64,000 nt of DNA from Calliopsis andreniformis (taxonomy: Eukaryota; Arthropoda; Insecta; Hymenoptera; Andrenidae): positions 9,118,157-9,182,156 of the forward strand of contig NW_027480429.1 in NCBI RefSeq assembly GCF_051401765.1, given 5' to 3'. Each line of letters starts with the position of its first letter. Position 1 is the first letter of the stretch. Positions 12,302-24,306 of this stretch are shown one piece after another. The translations under genes were made by a program, and so were the position numbers. The notes under the pieces are model-generated. The model was not told the DNA's origin. It did no database searches and worked only from the letters and a program-made list of their open reading frames with translations.

Positions 12302-13293
12302 GTTGACTTCTTGGGCCCTAACTATTCCATCAGGTGGAACAACGCCCTAGGGTGACGCCTAGGTGGCCCGGAACGTAGAAATGACTATAACTTTTACACT
12401 GGTAGCAATTATTCGTTTTATACAATGGAAAAACTGTTTTATTTATTTTGTATTTTATGCTTCGGGCGTTGACGTCTAAGGCCCTAACTGTGTGATCTGG
12501 TGGAGCAACGCCTTAGAGTGTAAGCCTAGGTTGCCGGGAACGTAGAAATGAGCATCACTTTCACACTGGTTGCTATTATTCGTTTTATACGATGGAAAAA
12601 CTGTTATATTTATATTGTATTTTATGCGCCTGGCGTTCACTTCGTAGGCCCTAACTATTCGATCTGGTGGAACAACGCCGTAGAGTGAAGCCTCGGTTGC
12701 CAGGATCGTAGAAATGACCATTACTTTCACACTGTTTGCAATTATTCCTTTTATACGATGGAAATGCTGTTGTATTTATATCGTATTTTATGCTTCTGGC
12801 GTTGACATCTAAGGACCTAACTATTCGATCTGGTGGAGCAGCGCCCTAGAGTGAAGCCTAGGTTGCTCGGAATGTAGAAATGACCATAACTTTCACACTG
12901 GTTGCTATTATTCGTTTTATATGATGGAAAAACTGTTGTATTTATATTGTATTTTATGCTTCTGTCGTTCACTTCTTAGGCCCTAACTATTCGATCTGGT
13001 GGAGCAACGCCCTAGAGTGAAGCCTAGGTTGCCCGGAACGTAGAAATGACCATAACTTTCATACTGGTTGCAATTATTCGTTTTATATGATGGAAAAACT
13101 GTTGTATTTATATTGTATTTTATGCTTCTGGCGTTCACTTCTTAGGCCCTAACTATGCGATCTGGTGGAACAACGGCGTAGGGTGAAGCCTAGGTTGCCC
13201 GGAACGTAGAAATGACCATAACTTTTACACTGGCAGCAATTATTCGTTTTATACAATGGAAAAACTGTTCTATTTGTTTTGTATTTAATGCTT
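12302..13293 (+). repeat. Seven-monomer-offset duplication, copy 2
   Basis: Second copy of the preceding block. It overlaps the 9-mer that starts near 12656, so the 9-mer duplication acted on an already duplicated template. Confidence 0.82.
12515..12526 (+). repeat. Monomer with 1-bp insertion (167 bp)
   Basis: GAGTGTAAGCC replaces GAGTGAAGCC, with an extra T at 12521. The parallel monomer at 11361 lacks it, so it arose after the 7-monomer duplication. Confidence 0.86.
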
Positions 13294-14149
13294 CGGGCAA
13301 TGGCTTCTAATGCCCTAACTGTTTGATCTGGTGGAGCAACGCCCTAGGGTGAAGCCTAGGTTGCCCGGAAAGAAGAAATGACCATAACTTTCACACTGGC
13401 AGCAATTATTCGTTTTATATGATGGAAAAACTGTTGTATTTATATTGTATTTTATGCTTCGGGCATTGACTTCTAAGGCCCTAACTATTCAATCTGTTGG
13501 AGCAACGCCCTAGGGTGAAGCCTAGGTTGCCCGGAAAGTAGAAATGACCATAACTTTCACACTGGTTGCAATTATTCCTGTTATATGATGGAAAAACTGT
13601 TGTATTTTTATTGCATTTTATGCTTCGGGCGTTGACTTCTAAGGCCCTAACTATTCGATCTGGTGGAGCAACGCCCTCGAGTGAAGCCTAGGTTGCCCGG
13701 TACGTAGAAATGACCATCACTTTCAAATTGGTTGCAATTATTCCTGTTATATGATGGAAAAACTGTTGTATTTTTATTGCATTTTATGCTTCGGGCATTG
13801 ACTTCTAAGGCCGTAACTATTCAATCAGTTGGAGCAATGCCCTAGGGTGAAGCCTAGGTTGCACGGAAAGTAGAAATGACCTTAACTTTCATACTGGTTG
13901 CAATTATTCGTTTTATATGATGGAAAAACTGTTGTATTTATTTTGTATTTTATGCTTCGGGCGTTGACTTCTAAGGCCCTAACTGTTTGATCTGGTGGAG
14001 CAACGCCCTAGAGTGAAGCCTAGGTTGTCCGGTACGTAGAAATGACCATCACCTTCAAACTGGTTGCAATTATTCGTTTTATACGATGGAAAAGCTGTTG
14101 TATTTATATCGTATTTTATGCTTCTGGCGTCGACTTCTTAGGCCCTAAC
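12656..14149 (+). repeat. 9-mer HOR (1,494 bp), copy 1
   Basis: It matches 14150-15643 at an offset of 1,494 bp. Shared private marks include CTTCTGTCGTTCAC, GGGCAATGGCTTCTAATG and CCGGAAAGAAG. A few single-base differences are visible, for example GGCAGC at 13232 against GGTAGC in the second copy. Confidence 0.88.
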
Positions 14150-15643
14150 TATTCGATCTGGTGGAACAACGCCGTAGAGTGAAGCCTCGGTTGCCCGGAT
14201 CGTAGAAATGACCATTACTTTCACACTGTTTGCAATTATTCCTTTTATACGATGGAAAAGCTGTTGTATTTATATCGTATTTTATGCTTCTGGCGTTGAC
14301 ATCTAAGGACCTAACTATTCGATCTGGTGGAGCAGCGCCCTAGAGTGAAGCCTAGGTTGCTCGGAATGTAGAAATGACCATAACTTTCACACTGGTTGCT
14401 ATTATTCGTTTTATATGATGGAAAAACTGTTGTATTTATATTGTATTTTATGCTTCTGTCGTTCACTTCTTAGGCCCTAACTATTCGATCTGGTGGAGCA
14501 ACGCCCTAGAGTGAAGCCTAGGTTGCCCGGAACGTAGAAATGACCATAACTTTCATACTGGTTGCAATTATTCGTTTTATATGATGGAAAAACTGTTGTA
14601 TTTATATTGTATTTTATGCTTCTGGCGTTCACTTCTTAGGCCCTAACTATTCGATCTGGTGGAACAACGGCGTAGGGTGAAGCCTAGGTTGCCGGGAACG
14701 TAGAAATGACCATAACTTTTACACTGGTAGCAATTATTCGTTTTATACAATGGAAAAACTGTTCTATTTGTTTTGTATTTAATGCTTCGGGCAATGGCTT
14801 CTAATGCCCTAACTGTTTGATCTGGTGGAGCAACGCCCTAGGGTGAAGCCTAGGTTGCCCGGAAAGAAGAAATGACCATAACTTTCACACTGGCAGCAAT
14901 TATGCGTTTTATATGATGGAAAAACTGTTGTATTTATATTGTATTTTATGCTTCGGGCATTGACTTCTAAGGCCCTAACTATTCAATCTGTTGGAGCAAC
15001 GCCCTAGGGTGAAGCCTAGGTTGCCCGGAAAGTAGAAATGACCATAACTTTCACACTGGTTGCAATTATTCCTGTTATATGATGGAAAAACTGTTGTATT
15101 TTTATTGCATTTTATGCTTCGGGCGTTGACTTCTAAGGCCCTAACTATTCGATCTGGTGGAGCAACGCCCTCGAGTGAAGCCTAGGTTGCCCGGTACGTA
15201 GAAATGACCATCACTTTCAAATTGGTTGCAATTATTCCTGTTATATGATGGAAAAACTGTTGTATTTTTATTGCATTTTATGCCTCGGGCATTGACTTCT
15301 AAGGCCCTAACTATTCAATCAGTTGGAGCAATGCCCTAGGGTGAAGCCTAGGTTGCACGGAAAGTAGAAATGACCTTAACTTTCATACTGGTTGCAATTA
15401 TTCGTTTTATATGTTGGAAAAACTGTTGTATTTATTTTGTATTTTATGCTTCGGGCGTTGACTTCTAAGGCCCTAACTGTTCGATCTGGTGGAGCAACGC
15501 CCTAGAGTGAAGCCTAGGTTGCCCAGTACGTTTAAATGACCATCACCTTCAAACTGGTTGCAATTATTCGTTTTATACGATGGAAAAGCTGTTGTATTTA
15601 TATCGTATTTTATGCTTCTGGCGTCGACTTCTTAGGCCCTAAC
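14150..15643 (+). repeat. 9-mer HOR (1,494 bp), copy 2
   Basis: Tandem second copy. At its end the sequence switches from the expected ATTCGATCTGG to ATTCCATCAGG, the type seen near 11165 and 12325. A copy of the 11-12 kb monomers therefore follows. Confidence 0.88.
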
Positions 15644-17289
15644 TATTCCATCAGGTGGAACAACGCCCTAGGGTGAAGCCTAGGTGGCCCGGAACGTAGA
15701 AATGACTATAACTTTTACACTGGTAGCAATTATTCGTTTTATACAATGGAAAAACTGTTTTATTTATTTTGTATTTTATGCTTCGGGCGTTGACGTCTAA
15801 GGCCCTAACTGTTTGATCTGGTGGAGCAACGCCCTAGAGTGAAGCCTAGGTTGCCCGGAACGAAGAAATGACCATAACTTTCACACTGGTTGCTATTATT
15901 CGTTTTATACGATGGAAAAACTGTTATATTTATATTGTATTTTATGTCTCTGGCGTTGACTTCTGAGGCCGTAGCTATTAGATGTGGTGGAGCAACGCCA
16001 TAGAGTGACGCCTAGGGCGCTCGGATCGTAGAAACGACCATTACTTTCACACTGGTTGCAATTATTCGTTTTATACGATGGAAAAGCTGTTGTATTTATA
16101 TCGTATTTTATGCTTCTGGCGTTGACTTCTTAGGCCGTAACTATTCGATCTGGAGGAGCAACGCCATGGAGTGAAACCTAGGTTGCCCGGAACGTAGAAT
16201 TGGCCATCACTTTCAAACTGGTTGCAATTATTCCTGTTATATGATGGAAACACTGTCGTATTTTTTTTTGCATTTTATGGTTGGGGCGTTGACTTCTAAG
16301 TCCCTAACTATTCAATCGGTTGGAGCAACGCCCTAGGGTGAAGCCTAGGTTGCTCGGAACGTAGAAATGACTATAACGTTTACACTGGTAGCAATTATTC
16401 GTTTTATACAATGGGAAAACTGTTCTATTTATTTCGTATTTTGTTCTTCGGGCGTTGACTTCTAAAGCCCTAACTGTGTGATCTGGTGGAGCAACGCCTT
16501 AGAGTGAAGCCTAGGTTGCCCGGAACGTAGAAATGACCATCACTTTCACACTGGTTGCTATTGTTCGTTTTATACGATGGAAAAACTGTTATATTTATAT
16601 TGTATTTTATGCGCCTGGCGTTCACTTCTTAGGCCCTAACTATTCGATCTGGTGGAACAACGCCGTAGAGTGAAGCCTCGGTTGCCCGGATCGTAGAAAT
16701 GACCATTACTTTCACACTGTTTGCAATTATTCCTTTTATACGATGGAAAAGCTGTTGTATTTATATCGTATTTTATGCTTCTGGCGTTGACATCTAAGGA
16801 CCTAACTATTCGATCTTGTGGAGCAGCGCCCTAGAGTGAAGCCTCTGTTGCTCGGAATGTAGAAATGACCATAACTTTCACACTGGTTGCTATTATTCGT
16901 TTTATACGATGGAAAAACTGTTGTATTTATATTGTATTTTATGCTTCTGGCGTTCACTTCCTAGGCCCTAACTGTTTGATCTGGTGGAGCAACGCCCTAG
17001 AGTGAAGCCTAGGTTGCCCGCTACGTAGAAATGACCATCACTTGCACACTGGTAGCAATTATTCGTTTTATACGATTGAAACACTGCTGTATTTTTATTG
17101 CATTTTATGCTTCGGGCGTTGACTTCTAAGGCCCTAACTATTCAATCTGTTGGAGCAACGCCCTAGGGTGAAGCCTAGGTTGCTCGGAAAGTAGATATGA
17201 CAATAAGTTTCATACTGGTTGCAATTATTCTTTTTATATGATGGAAAAACTGTTCTATTTATTTTGTATTTTATGCTTCTGGCGTAGAC
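15644..17289 (+). repeat. Mixed monomers related to the 11-12.6 kb block
   Basis: About ten monomers. The part from about 16350 to 16840 resembles 11203-11690 (offset 5,148 = 31 monomers plus the two inserted bases between them), sharing AATGACTATAAC, ATGCGCCTGG and GCCTCGGTTGCCCGG. The monomers near 16010-16260 are individually diverged. Confidence 0.72.
16257..16272 (+). repeat. Monomer with 1-bp insertion in a T tract (167 bp)
   Basis: Nine T bases precede GCATTTTATGG, where sister monomers have five T, one A and two T. The landmark moves by one base, to 16343. Slippage after loss of the A is a plausible cause. Confidence 0.82.
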
Positions 17290-18180
17290 ATCTAAGGACC
17301 TAACTATGCGATCTGGTGGAGCAGCATCCTAGAGTGAAGCCTAGGTTGCTCGGAATGTAGAAATGACCATAACTTTCACACTGGTTGCTATTATCCGTTT
17401 TATACGATGGAAAAACTGTTGTATTTATATTGTATTTTACGCTTCTGGCGTTCACTTCTTAGGACCTAACTATCCGATCTGGTGGCACAACGCCCTAGAG
17501 TGAAGCCTAGGTTGCCCGGAACGTAGAAATGACCATAACTTTCACACTGGTTGCTATTATTCGTTTTATACGATGGAAAAACTGTTATATTTATATTGTA
17601 TTTTATGCGTCTGGCGTTCACTCCTTAGGCCCTAACTATTCGATCAGGTGGAACAACGCCGTAGAGTGAAGTCACGGTTGCCCGGATCGTAGAAATGACC
17701 ATTACTTTCACACTGTTTGCAATTATTCCTTTTATACGATGGAAAAGCTGTTGTATTTATATCGTATTTTATGCTTCTGGCGTAGACATCTAAGGACCTA
17801 ACTATGCGATCTGGTGGAGCAGCACCCTAGAGTGATGCCTAGGTTGCCCGGTACGTAGAAATGACCATCACTTTCAAACAGGTTGCAATTATTCGTTTTA
17901 TACAATGGAAAAACTGTTCTATTTATTCTGTATTTTATGCTTCGGGCGTTGACATCTAAGGCCCTAACTACTCGATCTGGTGGAGCAACGCCCTCGAGTG
18001 AAGCCTAGGTTGCCCGGTACGTAGAAATGACCATCACTTTCAAATTGGTTGCAATTATTCCTGTTATATGATTGAAAAACTGTTGTATTTTTATTGCATT
18101 TTATGCTTCGGGCATTGACTTCTAAGGCCCTAACTATTCAATCTGTTGGAGCAACGCCCTAGGGTGAAGCCTAGGTTGCT
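17290..18180 (+). repeat. HOR block, copy at offset 17 monomers to 20112-21002
   Basis: Shared marks at an offset of 2,822 bp are GGCGTAGACATC, GGTGGCACAACGCC, GGCGTTCACTCC and GATCAGGTGG. The first copy has private changes such as GAAGTCACGG at 17669 and AGGACC at 17461. Confidence 0.82.
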
Positions 18181-19204
18181 CGGAAAGTAGATATGACCAT
18201 AAGTTTCATACTGGTTGCAATTATTCTTTTTATACGATGGAAAGACTGTTCTATTCACTTTGTATTTAATGCTTCGGGCGTTGGCTTCTAAGGCCCTAAC
18301 TGTCTGATCTGGTGGAACAACGCCCTAGAGTGAAGCCTAGGTTGCCCGGAACGTAGAAATGACCATAACTTTCACACTGGTTGCTATTATTCGTTTTATG
18401 CGATGGAAAAACTGTTATATTTATATTGTAGTTTATGCGTCTGGCGTTCACTTCTTAGGCCCTAACTATTCGATCTGGTGGAACAACGCCGTAGAGTGAA
18501 GCCTCGGTTGCCCGCATCGTAGAAATGACCATTACTTTCACACTGTTTGCAATTATTCCTTTTATACGATGGAAAAGCTGTTGTATTTATATCGTATTTT
18601 ATGCTTCTGGCGTTGACATCTAAGGACCTAACTATTCGATCTGGTGGAGCAGCGCCCTAGAGTGAAGCCTAGGTTGCTCTGAATGTAGAAATGACCATAA
18701 CTTTCGCACTGGTTGCTATTATTCGTTTTATACGATGGAAAAACTGTTGTATTTATATTGTATTTTATGCTTCTGTCGTTCACTTCTTAGGCCCTAACTA
18801 TTCGATCTGGTGGAACAACGGCGTAGGCTGAAGCCTAGGTTGCCCAGAACGTAGAAATGACCATAACTTTTACACTGGTAGCAATTATTCGTTTTAAACA
18901 ATGGAAAAACTGTTCTATTTGTTTTGTATTTAATGCTTCGGGCAATGGCTTCTAATGCCCTAACTGTTTGATCTGGTGGAGCAACGCCCTAGGGTGAAGC
19001 CTAGGTTGCCCGGAAAGAAGAAATGACCATAACTTTCACACTGGCAGCAATTATTCGTTTTATACGATGGAAAAACTGTTCTATTTATTCTGTATTTTAT
19101 GCTTCGGGCGTTGACTTCTAAGGCCCTAACAATTCGATCTGGTCGAGCAACGCCCTCGAGTGAAGCCTAGGTTGCCCGGTACGTAGAAATGACCATCACT
19201 TTCA
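18115..19204 (+). repeat. HOR block, copy at offset 27 monomers to 22597-23686
   Basis: The offset is 4,482 bp. Both copies share ATATGACCATAAG, CTATTCACTTTG, TTGCCCGCATCG and GGCGTAGGCTGAAG. They separate at TTTCAAACTGG (here) against TTTCACACTGG (second copy). Confidence 0.85.
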
Positions 19205-21070
19205 AACTGGTTGCAATTATTCCTGTTATATGATGGAAAAGCTGTTGTACTTATATCGTATTTTATGCTTCTGGCGTTTACATCTAAGGACCTAACTATG
19301 CGATCTGGTGGAGCAGCGCCTTAGAGTGAAGCCCAGGTTGCTCGGTATCTAGAAATGACCATAACTTTTACACTGGTAGCAATTATCCGTTTTATACAAT
19401 GGAAAAACTGTTCTATTTATTTTGTATTTAACGCTTCGGGCGTTGGCTTCTAATGCCCTAACTGTTTGATCGGGTGGAGCAACGCCCTAGGGCGAAGCCT
19501 AGGATGCCCGGTACGTAGAAATGACCATCACTTTCAAATTCGTTGCAATCATTCCTGTTATATGATGGAAAAACTGTTGTATTTTTATTGCATTTTATGC
19601 TTCGGGCATTGACTTCTAAGGCCCTAACTATTCAATATGTTGGAGTAACGCCCTAGGGTGAAGCCTAGGTTGCCCGGAAAGTAGAAATGACCATAACTTC
19701 CATACTGGTTGCAATTATTCGTTTTATATGATGGAAAAACTGTTCTATTTATTTTGTATTTAATGCTTCGGGCGTTGGCTTCTAAGGCCCTAACTGTCTG
19801 ATCTGGTGGAGCAACGCCCTAGAGTGAAGCCTAGGTTGCCCGGAACGTAGAAATGACCATAACTTTCACACTGGTTGCTATTATTCGTTTTATACGATGG
19901 AAAAACTGTTATATTTATATTGTATTTTATGCGTCTGGCGTTCACTCCTTAGGCCATAACTATTCGATCTGGTGGAACAACGCCGTAGAGTGAAGCCTCG
20001 GTTGCCCGGATCGTAGAAATGACCATTACTTTCACACTGTTTGCAATTATTCCTTTTATACGATGGAAAAGCTGTTGTATTTATATCGTATTTTATGCTT
20101 CTGGCGTAGACATCTAAGGACCTAACTATGCGATCTGGTGGAGCAGCATCCTAGAGTGAAGCCTAGGTTGCTCGGAATGTAGAAATGTCCATAACTTTCA
20201 CACTGGTTGCTATTATCCGTTTTATACGATGGAAAAACTGTTGTATTTATATTGTATTTTACGCTTCTGGCGTTCACTTCTTAGGCCCTAACTATCCGAT
20301 CTGGTGGCACAACGCCCTAGAGTGAAGCCTAGGATGCCCGGAACGTAGAAATGACCATAACTTTCACACTGGTTGCTATTATTCGTTTTATACGGTGGAA
20401 AAACTGTTATATTTATATTGTATTTTATGCGTCTGGCGTTCACTCCTTAGGCCCTAACTATTCGATCAGGTGGAACAACGCCGTAGAGTGAAGCCTCGGT
20501 TGCCCGGATCGTAGAAATGACCATTACTTTCACACTGTTTGCAATTATTCCTTTTATACGATGGAAAAGCTGTTGTATTTATATCGTATTTTATGCTTCT
20601 GGCGTAGACATCTAAGGACCTAACTATGCGATCTGGTGGAGCAGCACCCTAGAGTGATGCCTAGGTTGCCCGGTACGTAGAAATGACCATCACTTTCAAA
20701 CAGGTTGCAATTATTCGTTTTATACAATGGAAAAACTGTTCTATTTATTCTGTATTTTATGCTTCGGGCGTTGACATCTAAGGCCCTAACTATTCGATCT
20801 GGTGGAGCAACGCCCTCGAGTGAAGCCTAGGTTGCCCGGTACGTAGAAATGACCATCACTTTCAAATTGGTTGCAATTATTCCTGTTATATGATTGAAAA
20901 ACTGTTGTATTTTTATTGCATTTTATGCTTCGGGCATTGACTTCTAAGGCCCTAACTATTCAATCTGTTGGAGCAACGCCCTAGGGTGAAGCCTAGGTTG
21001 CCCGGAAAGTAGAAATGACCATAACTTTCATACTGGTTGCAATTATTCGTTTTATATGATGGAAAAACTG
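18995..21070 (+). repeat. 2-kb HOR block, copy at offset 32 monomers to 24307-26382
   Basis: The offset is 5,312 bp. Shared marks include GGTCGAGCAACGCCCTCGAG, GGCGTTTACATC, CTCGGTATCTAG and AAATTCGTTGCAATC. A few single-base differences are seen, such as AATGTCCATAAC near 20186 against AATGACCATAAC. Confidence 0.87.
20381..20397 (+). other. CENP-B-box-like motif, 8 of 9 core positions
   Basis: The site reads ATTCGTTTTATACGGTG, with TTCG, A and CGG all in register; only the final core G is replaced by T. It arises from the common form by a single A-to-G change in the ATACGATGG context. Confidence 0.5.
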
Positions 21071-22520
21071 TTGTATTTATATTGTATTTTATGCTTCTGG
21101 CGTTCACTTCTTAGGCCCTAACTATTCGATCTGGTGGAACAACGGCCTAGGGTGAAGCCTAGGTTGCCCGGAACGTAGAAATGACCATAACTTTTACACT
21201 GGTAGCAATTATTCGTTTTATACAATGGAAAAACTGTTCTATCTATTTTGCATTTAATGCTTCGGGCGTTGGCTTCTAATGCCCTAACTGTTTGATCTGG
21301 TGGAGCAACGCCCTAGGGTGAAGCCTAGGTTGCCCGGAAAGTAGAAATGACCATAACTTTTACACTGGTAGCAATTATTCGTTTTATACAATGGAAAAAC
21401 TGTTCTATTTATTTTGTATTTAATGCTTCGGGCGTTGGCTTCTAATGCCCTAACTGTTTGATCTGGTGGAGCAACGCCCTGGGGTGAAGCCTAGGTTGCC
21501 CGGAAAGTAGAAATGACCATAACTTTCACACTGGCAGCAATTATTCGTTTTATACGATGGAAAAACTGTTCTATTTATTTTGTATTTAACGCTTCGGGCG
21601 TTGGCTTCTAATGCCCTAACTATTCGATCTGGTCGAGCAACGCCCTCGAGTGAAGCCTAGGTTGCCCGGTACGTAGAAATGACCATCACTTCCAAACTGG
21701 TTGCAATTATTCCTGTTATATGATGGAAAAACTGTTGTATTTTTATTGCATTTTATGCTTCGGGCATTGACTTCTAATGCCCTAACTATTCAATCTGTCG
21801 GAGCAACGCCCTAGGGTGATGCCTAGGTTGCCCGGAAAGTAGAAATGACCATAACTTTCATACTGGTTGCAATTATTCGTTTTATACGATGGAAAAACAG
21901 TTCTATTTATTCTGTATTTTATGCTTCGGGCGTTGACTTCTAAGGCCCTAACTATTCGATCTGGTGGAGCAACGCCCTACAGTGAAGCCTAGGTTGCCCG
22001 GAACGTAGATATGACCATAACCTTCACACAGGTTGCAATTATTCGTTTTATACGGTGTGAAGGCTGTTGTATTTATTTTGTATTTTATTCTTCTGGTGTT
22101 GAGTTCTTAGGCCCTAACTATCCGCTCTGGTGGAACAACGCCGTAGAGTGAAGCCTAGGTTGCCCGGAACGAAGAAATGACCATTACTTTCACACTGTTT
22201 GCAATTATTCCTTTTATACGATGGTAAAGCTGTTGTATTTATATCGTATTTTATGCTTCGGGCGTTGACTTCTTAGGCCCTAACATTTCGATCTGGTGGA
22301 GCAACGTCCTAGAGCGAAGCCTAGGTTGCCCGGAACGTAGAAATGACCATAACTTTCACACTGGTTGCTATTATACGTTTTATACGATGGAAAAACTGTT
22401 ATATTTATATTGTATTTTATGCTTCTGGCGTTGTCTTCTTAGGCCCTAACTATTCGATCTGGTGGCACAACGCCCTAGAGTGAAGCCTAGGTTGCCCGGT
22501 ACGTAGAAATGACCATCACT
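20945..22520 (+). repeat. HOR block, copy at offset 38 monomers to 27253-28828
   Basis: The offset is 6,308 bp. Both contain GTTGGAGCAACGCCCTGGGG, the GTGTGAAGG monomer and CTAACATTTCG (CCGAACATTTCG in the second copy). The same block follows again at 32.4 and 34.7 kb. Confidence 0.86.
22041..22057 (+). other. CENP-B-box-like motif, 8 of 9 core positions, in GGTGTGAAGG monomer
   Basis: The site lies in a distinctive monomer subtype where the bases after the box read GTGTGAAGGCTG instead of ATGGAAAAACTG. The core TTCG, A and CGG are in register. Confidence 0.5.
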
Positions 22521-22596
22521 TGCACACTGGTAGCAATTATTCGTTTTATACGATTGAAACACTGCTGTATTTTTATTGCATTTTATGCTTCGGGCG

Positions 22597-23686
22597 TTGA
22601 CTTCTAAGGCCCTAACTATTCAATCTGTTGGAGCAACGCTCTAGGGTGAAGCCTAGGTTGCTCGGAAAGTAGATATGACCATAAGTTTCATACTGGTTGC
22701 AATTATTCTTTTTATACGATGGAAAGACTGTTCTATTCACTTTGTATTTAATGCTTCGGGCGTTGGCTTCTAAGGCCCTAACTGTCTGATCTGGTGGAAC
22801 AACGCCCTAGAGTGAAGCCTAGGTTGCCCGGAACGTAGAAATGACCATAACTTTCACACTGGTTGCTATTATTCGTTTTATGCGATGGAAAAACTGTTAT
22901 ATTTATATTGTAGTTTATGCGTCTGGCGTTCACTTCTTAGGCCCTAACTATTCGATCTGGTGGAACAACGCCGTAGAGTGAAGCCTCGGTTGCCCGCATC
23001 GTAGAAATGACCATTACTTTCACACTGTTTGCAATTATTCCTTTTATACGATGGAAAAGCTGTTGTATTTATATCGTATTTTATGCTTCTGGCGTTGACA
23101 TCTAAGGACCTAACTATTCGATCTGGTGGAGCAGCGCCCTAGAGTGAAGCCTAGGTTGCTCTGAATGTAGAAATGACCATAACTTTCGCACTGGTTGCTA
23201 TTATTCGTTTTATACGATGGAAAAACTGTTGTATTTATATTGTATTTTATGCTTCTGTCGTTCACTTCTTAGGCCCTAACTATTCGATCTGGTGGAACAA
23301 CGGCGTAGGCTGAAGCCTAGGTTGCCCAGAACGTAGAAATGACCATAACTTTTACACTGGTAGCAATTATTCGTTTTATACAATGGAAAAACTGTTCTAT
23401 TTGTTTTGTATTTAATGCTTCGGGCAATGGCTTCTAATGCCCTAACTGTTTGATCTGGTGGAGCAACGCCCTAGGGTGAAGCCTAGGTTGCCCGGAAAGA
23501 AGAAATGACCATAACTTTCACACTGGCAGCAATTATTCGTTTTATACGATGGAAAAACTGTTCTATTTATTCTGTATTTTATGCTTCGGGCGTTGACTTC
23601 TAAGGCCCTAACAATTCGATCTGGTCGAGCAACGCCCTCGAGTGAAGCCTAGGTTGCCCGGTACGTAGAAATGACCATCACTTTCA
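22597..23686 (+). repeat. Second copy of 18115-19204
   Basis: Near-identical to the first copy. It carries a private GCAACGCTCTAGG near 22637 where the first copy has GCAACGCCCTAGG. Confidence 0.85.
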
Positions 23687-24306
23687 CACTGGTTGCTATT
23701 ATTCGTTTTATACGATGGAAAAACTGTTATATTTATATTGTATTTTATGCTTCTGGCGTTGTCTTCTTAGGACCTAACAATTCGATCTGGTGGAACAACG
23801 CCCTAGAGTGAAGCGTAGGTTGCCTGGAACGCAGATATGACCATCACCTTCACACGGGTTGCAATTATTCCTGTTACAGGATGGAAAGACTGTTGTATTT
23901 TTATTGTATTTTAGACTTCAGGTGTTGACTTCTGAGGCCGTAGCTGTTCGATGTGGTGGAAGAACGCCATAGAGTGAAGCCTAGGTTGCCCGGAACGTAG
24001 AAATGACCATAAGTTTCATAGTGGTTGCAATTATTCGTTTTATACGATGGAAAAACTGTTGTATTTATATTGTATTTTATGCTTCGGGCGTTGACTTCTA
24101 AGGCCCTAACTGCCTGATCTGGTGGAGCAACGCCCTAGAGTGAAACCTAGGTTGCCCGGAACGTAGAAATGACCATAACTTTCACACGGGTTGCAATTAT
24201 TCCTGTTATAGGATGGAAAGACTGTTGTATTTTTATTGTATTTTAGACTTCAGGTGTTGACTTCTGAGGCCGTAGCTGTTTGATCTGGTGGAGCAACGCC
24301 CTAGAG
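23687..24306 (+). repeat. Monomers joining two HOR blocks
   Basis: About four monomers with the variants GTTACAGGATGG, TTTTAGACTTCAGG and GGAAGAACGCCATAG. Close relatives recur at 45580-45740 and 49066-49225. The GACTTCAGG monomer occurs twice here (near 23910 and 24245), one of them truncated into a hybrid with GTTTGATCTGG. Confidence 0.75.

Noticed and set aside
11322..12730. Minus-strand frames at 11322-11558 and 12476-12730 with different C-terminal-coding ends
   Set aside because: They are the two copies of the 7-monomer duplication. The second differs because of the one-base insertion at 12521. No constraint on frame is seen.
16071..16253. Minus-strand frame of 60 codons at 16071-16253
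   Set aside because: Chance frame in a diverged satellite monomer.
16261..16269. T tract as a terminator or poly-A signal
   Set aside because: It is an expanded version of the T-rich part of the monomer. Similar shorter tracts occur in many units with no transcript context.
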